A stretch of 64,000 bases of DNA from JBPEWY01 sp965224095 (lineage in GTDB: Bacteria; Bacteroidota; Bacteroidia; Flavobacteriales; Flavobacteriaceae): assembly GCA_965224095.1 (NCBI GenBank), contig OZ245039.1, forward strand, positions 1 to 64,000. The letters run 5' to 3'. The notes beneath the pieces are model-generated. The model saw only the letters and a list, made by a program, of their open reading frames with translations. It had not been told where the DNA came from and made no database searches. The translations under genes were made by a program, and so were the position numbers. Below, piece after piece: positions 8,012 to 15,491 of this stretch (its first letter is position 1; each line of letters begins with the position of its first letter).

Positions 8012-9781
8012 ATGATTAATTCTGATCAGTCTTTTTTGGAACAGATAAAAACCAATATTGCTGCTAATTTAACTGATGAACAATTTGGAGTGGTACATTT
8101 GGCAAATATGATGGGTATGAGTCGTTCACATCTGTACCGGAGATTGCAAAAGATCAAGGGAAAGTCTATTAGCCGTTATATCAGAGAGTATCGTTTGGAA
8201 GTTGCACGACTATTACTACTTGAAAAGGAAATGACCACTTCCGAAGTTTCTTATAATGTCGGTTTTGGTAGCCCTTCATATTTCAGTAAATGTTTCAGGG
8301 AGTATTTCGGTTATTCACCTAGCAAGACGAGGTTATTTATTTTCTCCAATACTCAAAGGGAATCCATTAATAGATTGGACAAAACTGAAAAAAGATCCGT
8401 AATGGTTCTTCCTCTTAAAAATTTAAGCTCAAATAAGAAGAACCAATATTTGGTTGAGGGTGTGGTTTATGAATTAAATAGACTTTTGTCTGAAATAGCT
8501 GATCTTAGAGTTATTTCATCTTCAGCTATCTCCAACTGGAATTCAATAATAGAGATCAGAGAAAAACTTGGAGTAGAAACTGTCATACAAGGAAGTTTAC
8601 AACAGCAAAATGATACATTGCGTATAGAAATTGCATTGTTTGACACCTTTGATGGAAGTCAAATATGGGCCCAGAAATATGACAGAAAGATTTTAAATCT
8701 ATTACAAATTCAAAGTGATATTGCAAAAGCAATTGTTTATGAACTTAAAATAAACATGTCAGCCAAAGAGCGATCTATTATTATAAAAAGAACATCATAT
8801 AACCCTTTAGCTTATGATTCTTACTTGAAAGGTGTTTATCATATGAATCTCTTTGGAGAAAAAGAGGTAGAACAATCTTTATCTTATTTTGAAAAAGCAA
8901 TTTCTATCGATTCCTCAATAGCACCGGCATATGCCGCGATAGCAAATTTCTACCATATGAAGGCTTCTATTTTTTCAGCGTCTATAGATAGTAAAGAAGC
9001 CTTTACACATGCTAAACGTTATCTGGATATTGCATTAAAGCTAGACAAAGATTGGCACTTAAATTTTACTATGAAGGCGTTTCAATTAACTTTCTTTCAT
9101 TGGAATTTCGAGGAAGCTAATTTGTATTATGAAATAGGTTTAAAAGCAAAAAAGCCTTTAAATTATATTATGTATCGAGATTTTCTTCAGTTCGAAAACA
9201 GACATCAAGAGGCTTTAGAAATTTCTCTCAGAGTGAATAGATATACACCTTTCTATCCCAATGCACCCTTAATTTTATCTTATTATTATTGTGGTATGTA
9301 CAGTGAGGGGGAGGCATTTCTAAACGAAAGATTGGCTTCCTTTCCAACACATCATTTGATCTATGATAATGGGGGATTTTTTATGCTAAATACGGGAAAC
9401 TATGAAAAAGCGATTAGACTTTTTGAGCAACTAATTTTATTAAAGGAAAGGCGTTTTCCTAGAGCTTTGGGATGGATGGGTGCCGCATATGCTCGTTTGG
9501 GAGAATTTGAAAAATCTAGGAAGATTTTAGCTGAACTAAAAGAACTTAAGAAAAAAACTGATGCCGGGTCTCCTGCTTGGTTTACGGCAATAATTCTTTC
9601 GGCTTTAGATCAAAAAAAAGAGGCACTGAAATGGATACAAATTGCTGTAGATGACCATGAAATGGAAGTGGTGTGGCTTGTCTGTGAGCCACAGTTTTTT
9701 TCGTTACATGGTGATCCAAAGTTTGGTAGTCTTGTTAAACAAGTTGGGTTCCGAGAACATTCTTACCCAATAAAGTCATAG
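8012..9781 (+). CDS. AraC-type regulator with TolB-like domain and TPR repeats
   Basis: 589 residues. An AraC/XylS DNA-binding domain lies at the N-terminus (about 10-108: VVHLANMMGMSRSHLYRRLQ and VSYNVGFGSPSYFSKCFREYFG). A CadC/TolB-like domain follows (about 125-250: VMVLPLKNLSSNKKNQYLVE, GVETVIQGSLQ, QIWAQKYDR), then tetratricopeptide repeats to the end. No membrane segment is evident, so it should be cytoplasmic. HTH first, then TolB-like and TPR, is a known type of Bacteroidota regulator. It probably controls its neighbours on the island; the upstream glycosyltransferase is the obvious candidate (inference from position). Confidence 0.82.
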   Translation: MINSDQSFLEQIKTNIAANLTDEQFGVVHLANMMGMSRSHLYRRLQKIKGKSISRYIREYRLEVARLLLLEKEMTTSEVSYNVGFGSPSYFSKCFREYFGYSPSKTRLFIFSNTQRESINRLDKTEKRSVMVLPLKNLSSNKKNQYLVEGVVYELNRLLSEIADLRVISSSAISNWNSIIEIREKLGVETVIQGSLQQQNDTLRIEIALFDTFDGSQIWAQKYDRKILNLLQIQSDIAKAIVYELKINMSAKERSIIIKRTSYNPLAYDSYLKGVYHMNLFGEKEVEQSLSYFEKAISIDSSIAPAYAAIANFYHMKASIFSASIDSKEAFTHAKRYLDIALKLDKDWHLNFTMKAFQLTFFHWNFEEANLYYEIGLKAKKPLNYIMYRDFLQFENRHQEALEISLRVNRYTPFYPNAPLILSYYYCGMYSEGEAFLNERLASFPTHHLIYDNGGFFMLNTGNYEKAIRLFEQLILLKERRFPRALGWMGAAYARLGEFEKSRKILAELKELKKKTDAGSPAWFTAIILSALDQKKEALKWIQIAVDDHEMEVVWLVCEPQFFSLHGDPKFGSLVKQVGFREHSYPIKS

Positions 9782-10037
9782 TTTCCCTGTTGTTTATTCT
9801 TTTTACGTGGTTAAAAAGGAATTATCAACTCATTAGGTATGTTTTAAATCCTCATTATTTTCCTTTTTCTATAAAGAATTTTTCAAAACTCAATCCTTCC
9901 AGTTGTTAAAATACTCCCTTTAATACTTCTTAGAATACATAGCCTGTTATTTTGGAAATAGTTTTAAAGTCAAGATGTGTCTTTGTTGCCACAAAGACGA
10001 TCTTGCTTTGCTCCCGGAGGTCGCAAAGAGGGTTGTT
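9782..10037 (+). promoter_or_regulatory. Probable oriT and mobilization promoter region
   Basis: 256 bp without a gene before the mobilization operon. It holds a perfect 8-bp hairpin at 9979-9998 (GTCTTTGT-TGCC-ACAAAGAC), then a second inverted repeat at 10006-10028 (CTTTGC...GCAAAG) around the palindrome CTCCCGGAG. Paired inverted repeats just ahead of a MobC-like and relaxase operon are the usual setting of an origin of transfer. The nick site cannot be read from the sequence alone. Confidence 0.55.
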
Positions 10038-10334
10038 ATGAAAAGAGAAACTATAAAATTCAGATGTTCCATTTACGAAAAGAAAATGCTCCGAATCAAA
10101 GCCAAAAGAGCAGGGGTGTCCTTATCAGAATATTGCAGAAGTGCCGCTTTTGGGAATTGCCTTGTGGAACGTTTAACTCCTGAACAACTGGAATGTTATT
10201 TAATGCTGGTGAAATACAAAACCAATTTTAAGCGCATCAGTAATATGTTTAAAAAACGTGATCCCAAATTATCATTGGAAGTCTCTGAGTTGGCAGAAGA
10301 GATCAGAACCCATTTATACCATTTTAAAAAATGA
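10038..10334 (+). CDS. MobC-like relaxosome accessory protein
   Basis: 98 residues from the ATG at 10038. The frame extends 21 codons upstream, but that segment overlaps the oriT hairpins and has no family similarity. The N-terminal part (KRETIKFRCSIYEKKMLRIKAKRAGVSLSEYCRSAAFG) has the ribbon-helix-helix signature of Bacteroidota mobilization proteins (MobC/MbpC type). These bind oriT and help the relaxase nick DNA. The stop codon overlaps the relaxase start (ATGA), showing translational coupling. Confidence 0.78.
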   Translation: MKRETIKFRCSIYEKKMLRIKAKRAGVSLSEYCRSAAFGNCLVERLTPEQLECYLMLVKYKTNFKRISNMFKKRDPKLSLEVSELAEEIRTHLYHFKK

Positions 10335-11197
10335 TCGGTAAAGGTAAATCCATAGCGCATACTTTAGCTTCCATGTCCTATGCATGGAGCAGGGAGAAAA
10401 GTGCAGAAATTGTATATAGTCAGTATGTAGCAGGAGAGAATCCCAGAGAGATCACCAAAGAGTTTGAAATGATCCAGGAACTCAACAGAAGATGCGAACA
10501 AAATACCCTGAGCTTTGTACTAAGCCCAACCATTAAAGATGGAAAGAAATTAAGAGAAAGAGAACTGAGCGAACTCACCAGAAAGTTTATCAAAGAAATG
10601 GAACTTAAAAACCGACAAGCCATTGCTTTTGTTCACAGAGACAGACAACATACCCATGTTCACTTATATGTAAACAGAATAGGATTTGATGGTAAAGCTT
10701 ATAAAGACAATTTTATAGGCAAGCGAAGCCAACAAATGGCACATGAGGTAGCCAGAGAGATGGGACTTACCACCGTAAGAGATGTACAAATACAACAACA
10801 GGAGAGAGAAAGAACCATCAGACAGGAGATCAAACGTATCCATGAAAAAGTAATGGAACAACGCCCCAGAGACCTGGATAGATACATCAGGCAGATGAAA
10901 CAAAGGGAAGTACAGGTGATTCCCACCATTAACCGATCGAATGAACTACAGGGCTTTCGAATGGAGTATAAGGGTCACAACTTTAAGGCCAGTGAGGTAC
11001 ATCGATCCATGTCGGGAGGGAAGATAGTGGCGCAATTGGAAAGAAAACCAGAACGATTCAGAAAACTGGAAAGGAGTAAAGAACTCATGCTTTCAGGGAA
11101 AGCCTTACAGCTCAGCACAAACTTGGCACAACAGATCATGAAACGCATAATCAAACGAACCATAGAAAAGGGGATAGGAATGGACATGGGTATATAA
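10331..11197 (+). CDS. Relaxase / mobilization nuclease (MobA/VirD2-like)
   Basis: 288 residues. The metal-binding three-His motif of relaxases is present at residues 107-111 (HTHVH within HRDRQHTHVHLYVNR). The N-terminal segment GKSIAHTLASMSYAWSREKS is typical of Bacteroidota mobilization nucleases, with Tyr17 as a candidate nicking residue. The C-terminal half is charged and partly coiled coil. It should nick oriT and stay attached to the 5' end of the transferred strand. At 288 residues it lacks helicase or primase domains, as expected for a mobilizable element. Translationally coupled to the MobC-like gene; a membrane accessory gene follows after 27 bp. Confidence 0.85.
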   Translation: MIGKGKSIAHTLASMSYAWSREKSAEIVYSQYVAGENPREITKEFEMIQELNRRCEQNTLSFVLSPTIKDGKKLRERELSELTRKFIKEMELKNRQAIAFVHRDRQHTHVHLYVNRIGFDGKAYKDNFIGKRSQQMAHEVAREMGLTTVRDVQIQQQERERTIRQEIKRIHEKVMEQRPRDLDRYIRQMKQREVQVIPTINRSNELQGFRMEYKGHNFKASEVHRSMSGGKIVAQLERKPERFRKLERSKELMLSGKALQLSTNLAQQIMKRIIKRTIEKGIGMDMGI

Positions 11198-11224
11198 TAA
11201 ACCACAAATTAAAAACAGAAGGTT

Positions 11225-11689
11225 ATGAAAAAGATCGATGAATTTATGGAACTCTTTACAGAAGAAGTAACAGACTTTAAAGAATCCGTAAGCAAGCTAA
11301 AAGAAGTTTCCGGGCACATCAGGGATGTAAAAGTAAAAGCAGACAGTTCAAAAATTGAAATCTTACTGGAAGAACATTTAAACAAACAAGAACAAGTTTT
11401 TGAAAATATTGAAGACACTGCCATAGAAATTGAAAGGCAACTTCAAAAATCAAAAGTATTTCCCAAATGGTATTTACATACGCTTTTAGGAATGGGGATA
11501 ACATTAATACTCATTTTAGGATATTTTGGATATCACACCCATGGGAATATTAAGGCCAAAGAAAGAGCTTACGAGGCAGGAAAAGAGAAGATACATTCTG
11601 TATATAAAGAATTCTTTCAGGAACATCCCAATGCTTATAAAGATTTGCAGGACTGGACAAAAAGGGTAGAAGGAACCGAAAGTAAGTAG
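11225..11689 (+). CDS. Coiled-coil membrane protein of the mobilization operon
   Basis: 154 residues. Residues 1-78 are charged and probably coiled coil (MKKIDEFMELFTEEVTDFKE...). One membrane helix follows (about 82-103, LHTLLGMGITLILILGYFGY), then a short charged tail. It sits 27 bp after the relaxase, the position where Bacteroidota mob operons often encode a MobB-like accessory. It may tether the relaxosome to the membrane. I recognise no specific family; the role comes from context. Confidence 0.65.
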   Translation: MKKIDEFMELFTEEVTDFKESVSKLKEVSGHIRDVKVKADSSKIEILLEEHLNKQEQVFENIEDTAIEIERQLQKSKVFPKWYLHTLLGMGITLILILGYFGYHTHGNIKAKERAYEAGKEKIHSVYKEFFQEHPNAYKDLQDWTKRVEGTESK

Positions 11690-11702
11690 TCCGCACCCTA
11701 TC

Positions 11703-11746
11703 GGATTGCTTCTGGTCGCTTATCTATCGGAACGCGGAAGCAATCC
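11703..11746. repeat. Inverted repeat after the mobilization operon
   Basis: GGATTGCTTC (11703-11712) and its exact complement GAAGCAATCC (11737-11746) are separated by 24 nt. A repeated CTATCGGA lies in the loop and just before the first arm. It sits 13 bp after the stop codon of the mob operon. No T-run follows, so it may be a structured DNA site and not a terminator. Confidence 0.5.
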
Positions 11747-11803
11747 CACAGGAACCACATGCGGAAAGTTTTGGTATGATTTGGGAGCTTTTTAAATTCC
11801 TAT

Positions 11804-12841
11804 TTAAGCAATGCTATAGTTAGTTCCGGGACCGGCCCCAAATTTTTCAATTAAATTCTTAGAAACTAATTCTGAAAGTATTCGCTTAACAGTAGGATTA
11901 GGAATGTTAAGCTTTCTAGCAATTTCACCCGATTTTGCCCCGGGGTGATCTGCTATATAAACTAAGATGGATTTTTCTCTAGGAGAGAGTTTGGATTCTA
12001 TTCCATCCATTTCCAGTTTAGCCATTAATTGTGTTTGTACATTCAACAGAGCACTAAAGAAAAAATAAAGCCATGAGGTTACTTCTTCGTTAGGTCTTTG
12101 TGCCTGGCATTTTCTTAATTCTCTGTAATATTCAGATTTTCTATGCTCGATCTCATGCTCAAGACTCACGTATTGTATCCATTTGTACCCTGATTTTAGT
12201 AATAATAAAGAAGAAAGTAATCGGCTTAATCTCCCGTTTCCATCCTGAAACGGATGAATGCTTACAAATTCGTAACAAAAAAGAGCTGTTTTAACAAGTG
12301 GATGTGTTTGCTTATCATTTTCAAACCAGTTAATCAATGCTCTCATGGCATCCTCGGTCTCTATTCCGGGAGGGGTAGTCTCAAAAATTATCTGTTTCGT
12401 CCCATCGGGAAGAGTAGCTTCCACACTGTTACTGTGCTGCTTATAATCCCCTTTATGCCACTGATCTTTTTTGCTATATTGTAAAAGTTGATTATGTAAA
12501 TTTTTGAGAGAGTTTTCGGTGATAGTAATATGTTCAAATGTTTCTGAAATAATATCTAAAACCTCAAAATATCCTGCGACTTCCTGGGAGTCTCTGTCTT
12601 CTAACTTTTCAATATTCAATTCCTTTAACAGCAAATCCACTTCTTCATTACTCATTTTAGAGCCTTCTATACGGGTAGAGGCTCCAACACTTCTTACTGT
12701 GGCAATGGCTTTTAACTGTTTGAGGCTTTGACCTTCTTTTTTCTCTATGGTTGTCCATTCGGCATCAAATCGGTCTATCTTGCTAATAAGAGAAACTAAT
12801 TTCCAGTCTAAGTTAATTTTTAATGTATGTACACTATTCAT
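11804..12841 (-). CDS. Fic-family AMP-transferase with C-terminal winged helix
   Basis: 345 residues. The Fic active-site motif HPFQDGNGRLSR is complete at 196-207. An N-terminal inhibitory-helix motif, STRIEG (55-60, matching [S/T]xxxE[G/N]), marks a class II self-inhibited Fic protein. The C-terminal 70 residues form a winged-helix domain (KSGEIARKLNIPNPTVKRILSELVSKNL). Such Fic-wHTH proteins are common in Bacteroidota and are thought to AMPylate proteins, including themselves; the target is not known. The promoter region carries a tandem repeat (12875-12955), a possible operator for the winged-helix domain. It probably serves as a stabilising or regulatory gene of the island. Confidence 0.85.
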   Translation of the reverse strand: MNSVHTLKINLDWKLVSLISKIDRFDAEWTTIEKKEGQSLKQLKAIATVRSVGASTRIEGSKMSNEEVDLLLKELNIEKLEDRDSQEVAGYFEVLDIISETFEHITITENSLKNLHNQLLQYSKKDQWHKGDYKQHSNSVEATLPDGTKQIIFETTPPGIETEDAMRALINWFENDKQTHPLVKTALFCYEFVSIHPFQDGNGRLSRLLSSLLLLKSGYKWIQYVSLEHEIEHRKSEYYRELRKCQAQRPNEEVTSWLYFFFSALLNVQTQLMAKLEMDGIESKLSPREKSILVYIADHPGAKSGEIARKLNIPNPTVKRILSELVSKNLIEKFGAGPGTNYSIA

Positions 12842-12874
12842 AATTGCAAATGTACAATTTATTATTTAATAATG

Positions 12875-12955
12875 ATACGATATGATACGAAAATATATGA
12901 TGGTGATACGATAACTCAAATACGATATAATACGAAAATATACGATAGTGATGCG
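12875..12955. repeat. Tandem ATACGA-rich repeat between the Fic and integrase genes
   Basis: Two 36-bp copies (12875-12910 and 12920-12955), 32 of 36 identical, with a 45-bp period (about four helical turns). Each contains several ATACGA/TACGA hexamers. It lies 34 bp upstream of the Fic start codon and ends 4 bp before the integrase stop codon. A protein-binding array (operator) is the likeliest role. Confidence 0.7.
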
Positions 12956-12959
12956 TTTT

Positions 12960-14198
12960 TTAGCGACTACTTTTTAACTTTTTGGATTTACTATTTAGCT
13001 TTTTTCTAAGCATCTGCATATCTTCACTTACCCTTCGGTTAAGGATCTTGGCATAGTGTTGTGTAGTACGAATATTTTTATGTCCTAGCATCTTACTTAC
13101 CGACTCCAGAGAAACGCCATTTGAGAGCGTTACAGTGGTGGCAAAGGTGTGCCTGGCTAGATGTGTAGTAAGATTTTTGGTGATCCCGCTTATATGTGCT
13201 ATCTCTTTTAAATAGGCATTCATTTTTTGATTGGTAAGTACAGGGAGTACCTTGTTGTTTTTTACCAAAGGACTATAGGCATATTTATTTAAAATCAATT
13301 GAGCAGTAGGGAGCAGGGGAATATTGGCTTTGGATTTTGTTTTGGTTCTGGACGTGTTGATCCACGGTTCCCCGTCAATTCCTTTATTAATATCATCTTT
13401 CGATAATTTTTTAACGTCGGCATAGGCCAGACCTGTAAAACAGCAGAAAATAAATATGTCCCTGACCTGGTTAAGTCTGAAGATGTGAAAATCCTTGTCT
13501 AATAATAGCTGTATTTCCTCTTCGGTAAGGTATTCCCGTTCAACATGCTTTACGCGGGCCTTCCACCGTACAAAGGGATCTTTGGTTATCCAGTCGTTGG
13601 CATAAGCTATTCGGATGATCTTTTTAAAGTTCACCACGTATTTAATGGCGGTGTTATGACTGTTCCTTCTAACGGTTTTTAAATAGTATTCAAATCCGGT
13701 AATAAACTTATGGTTAACATCCCTGATGGGAATATCATCTTTTTTATAATCGTGTTTGATGTAGTCCGCCAGATGTTTTTTAGCGGTTCTGTATCGCTCT
13801 GCTGTTCCGGCCGCAAAATCTTTGCCTATAAGTTGGTCCACCTGATTGTTGTGTTCTTCAAATACTTCCAGTAACATTTTCTCAGGTTTCTTCTTTCCAA
13901 CGTAAGCATCTTTTAATATGGATGCTGTAACATAACGACCTTCATCAATCAGTTTATCATAGAGTTTTAGCATACGCATTTTTATAAAATTCATATGTGC
14001 ATTTACCTCGTTAGGTTCGAAACCTGCACCTTTTAAACGTTCCTTTTTTGGGTCCCAATTGGCTATTTTTACCTTCCTTCTAACGCTTAATTCAGCACGT
14101 CTTCCATCGATGGTAACCCTCATGAATAAAGGGGCGAGCCCATTTTTGTCTACATCATTGCTCTTTGGGTAAAATAGTATGGAAAATGAATCGTTCAC
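12960..14198 (-). CDS. Tyrosine recombinase (integrase) of the island
   Basis: 412 residues in the Bacteroidota integrase layout: Arm-binding domain (1-100), SAM-like core-binding domain (about 110-215) and catalytic domain (about 225-400). Catalytic residues are visible in HLARHTF (His346, Arg349), LGHKNIRTTQHYAKI (His373) and the nucleophile Tyr382. In box I the usual Arg is replaced (TGLAYADV, Ala258), a known feature of Bacteroidota recombinases such as the CTnDOT group. It should integrate and excise the island at the tRNA-Ser 3' end. Its start codon faces the right att site, 250 bp away. Confidence 0.92.
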   Translation of the reverse strand: MNDSFSILFYPKSNDVDKNGLAPLFMRVTIDGRRAELSVRRKVKIANWDPKKERLKGAGFEPNEVNAHMNFIKMRMLKLYDKLIDEGRYVTASILKDAYVGKKKPEKMLLEVFEEHNNQVDQLIGKDFAAGTAERYRTAKKHLADYIKHDYKKDDIPIRDVNHKFITGFEYYLKTVRRNSHNTAIKYVVNFKKIIRIAYANDWITKDPFVRWKARVKHVEREYLTEEEIQLLLDKDFHIFRLNQVRDIFIFCCFTGLAYADVKKLSKDDINKGIDGEPWINTSRTKTKSKANIPLLPTAQLILNKYAYSPLVKNNKVLPVLTNQKMNAYLKEIAHISGITKNLTTHLARHTFATTVTLSNGVSLESVSKMLGHKNIRTTQHYAKILNRRVSEDMQMLRKKLNSKSKKLKSSR

Positions 14199-14448
14199 TG
14201 GTGAGTAATTGTTTACTTACATAAAAGGTACAAAAAAGTTTAGAATTAACCAAATTTTTATGCTTGTAACAATCAGATAATCAGTTGCTTATGAGCAGAT
14301 CGGTGAGTACTTTTTGAAAACGCAATTTACTCACCGAATCACTCACCAGAATTTTGCATTTAAATGGATATTTTTGAAATCATAAAAAATGAAAAACCCT
14401 GTAAATCAGACATTTACAGGGTTAATGATAGAATTTGCATCCTATTTG
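14199..14448. promoter_or_regulatory. Right-end attachment region of the island
   Basis: 250 bp without a credible gene. It holds the integrase promoter region, the repeats shared with the left end (14210-14221 and 14328-14348), an inverted GGTGAGTAC (14302-14310) facing one of them, and the terminator at 14391-14423. Confidence 0.6.
14391..14423 (-). terminator. Terminator of the tRNA-Ser gene, carried by the island
   Basis: A perfect 12-bp stem (AACCCTGTAAAT / ATTTACAGGGTT) with a 5-nt loop. On the minus strand it is followed by TTTTTC. It lies 27 bp downstream of the tRNA 3' end and inside the element, so the island supplies a new tRNA terminator as well as the tRNA 3' end. Confidence 0.75.
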
Positions 14449-14470
14449 GCGGAGGAAGAGGGATTCGAAC
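14449..14470 (+). repeat. Right attachment site within the intact tRNA-Ser
   Basis: Second copy of the 22-bp repeat found at 2653-2674. It covers the 3' acceptor strand and T-arm of the tRNA gene. Confidence 0.88.
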
Positions 14471-14534
14471 CCCCGGAGGTGTGACCCTCAACAGTTTTCA
14501 AGACTGCCGCATTCGACCACTCTGCCATTCCTCC
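14450..14534 (-). tRNA. tRNA-Ser (anticodon UGA)
   Basis: The 85-nt minus-strand sequence begins GGAGGAATGGCAGAGTGG and pairs with TTCCTCC at its end. It has discriminator G, T-loop GTTCGAATC, a long variable arm (type II, as in serine tRNAs) and the anticodon loop CTTGAAA, giving anticodon TGA. CCA is not encoded. A -7-type motif TATATTTG (14545-14552, minus strand) lies 10 bp upstream. The 3' end is the integration site of the neighbouring island. Confidence 0.93.
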
Positions 14535-14649
14535 TTAGCGGATGCAAATATAGAAAGCTTTTTTATTTCTGTAAAGCCTTTTTCTTATTTTTTGGAAATA
14601 GCAATATACCTTCGCTCTCAGTTCAAAAAATAAGCTTTTCTTTGCACCT

Positions 14650-15408
14650 ATGGATCCCATTCTGGAACTGATCTTATTAGTTGTTATTGGATTCCTGGTA
14701 GGTATTATTAATACCGTTTCGGGAGGAGGCTCTCTTTTAACCCTTCCCTTACTTATTTTTATCGGTTTACCGTCTAATGTTGCCAATGGTACAAACAGGA
14801 TCGCCATCCTCGTTCAGAATGTATTTGCACTTGCCGGATTTAAAAGTAAAGGCGCCACAAAGCAATTGACCTTTGGTTGGTATCTGGCGGTGGCTGCTTT
14901 AATCGGATCGCTTATCGGTGCTCAGTTTGCATCTGATATTGACGATAAAATGTTTAACAGGATTCTTGCGGTGGTGATGGTGATCATCGTGGGATTTATG
15001 CTCCTAAAACCTAAGACCAATATCCTTAATATGACCGAAAGAATCAGTGGTAAATATTTGGTTCGCAGTGTGATTGTTTTTTTTATTATCGGACTTTACG
15101 GAGGTTTTATTCAGGCGGGAACCGGAATTTTTATTCTTTTAACCCTGTCATCTTTAAATAAACTTTCCATGGTACGATCTAATATTATCAAAGCTATGGT
15201 GATGTTAATTTATACCATAGGCGCCCTGGTGATGTTTGGCATATACGGATTACTGGACTGGAAAGTAGGATTGATGCTGGCTTCGGGGCAGGCACTGGGG
15301 GCCTGGTTAAGCAGCAGGTGGTCCGTAAATAAAGATGATCGCGTAATCCGCATGATCCTTATTTTTATGATCGTTGCCATGGCGGTTAAGCTCTGGTTCT
15401 TTAGTTAA
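14650..15408 (+). CDS. TSUP (TauE/SafE) family membrane permease
   Basis: 252 residues and about eight hydrophobic segments. The N-terminal signature GFLVGIINTVSGGGSLLTLP is the first half-repeat of the TauE/SafE family. The family exports or imports sulfite, sulfonates or other organic anions; the substrate here cannot be deduced. It is the first chromosomal gene beyond the tRNA and appears to be transcribed alone. Confidence 0.88.
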   Translation: MDPILELILLVVIGFLVGIINTVSGGGSLLTLPLLIFIGLPSNVANGTNRIAILVQNVFALAGFKSKGATKQLTFGWYLAVAALIGSLIGAQFASDIDDKMFNRILAVVMVIIVGFMLLKPKTNILNMTERISGKYLVRSVIVFFIIGLYGGFIQAGTGIFILLTLSSLNKLSMVRSNIIKAMVMLIYTIGALVMFGIYGLLDWKVGLMLASGQALGAWLSSRWSVNKDDRVIRMILIFMIVAMAVKLWFFS

Positions 15409-15438
15409 TCTATTGAGGCATAACATTAAACTATAAAA

Positions 15439-15459
15439 GTGCAAAACCATATTTTGCAC
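15439..15459. promoter_or_regulatory. Palindromic operator candidate before the nitroreductase gene
   Basis: A perfect inverted repeat, GTGCAAAA-CCATA-TTTTGCAC. It ends 7 bp before a -7-like motif TAGTTTTG (15467-15474), with the start codon at 15492. Its position, overlapping the presumed -33 region, suits a repressor or redox regulator. No regulator gene lies next to it. Confidence 0.55.
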
Positions 15460-15491
15460 AATTCACTAGTTTTGTATTCAAATTTGTATGT

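Larger units (their letters stand above)
2653..14470. mobile_element. Integrative mobilizable island in tRNA-Ser(UGA)
   Basis: A region of about 11.8 kb bounded by a 22-bp direct repeat (2653-2674 and 14449-14470). The repeat corresponds to the T-arm and 3' acceptor end of the tRNA-Ser at 14450-14534. The integrase gene (12960-14198) sits next to the intact tRNA copy, the usual arrangement for tRNA-integrating elements. The element has a mobilization module (MobC-like protein, relaxase, membrane accessory protein, probable oriT) but no type IV secretion genes, so it should move only with help from a conjugative element. The cargo at 2785-9781 is more AT-rich than the flanking chromosome. Secondary direct repeats lie just inside both ends. 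No transposase is present. Confidence 0.85.

Noticed and set aside
9975..10037. N-terminal extension of the MobC-like protein
   Set aside because: The extension overlaps the oriT hairpins, has clustered Cys residues without family similarity, and a good ATG lies at 10038.
12875..12955. CRISPR array
   Set aside because: Only two repeats with a 9-bp gap and no cas genes; the layout is that of an operator or iteron.
14364..14671. Two plus-strand ORFs covering the tRNA-Ser region
   Set aside because: They lie antisense to the tRNA gene, a terminator and the start of the TSUP gene, and their sequence is explained by those features.
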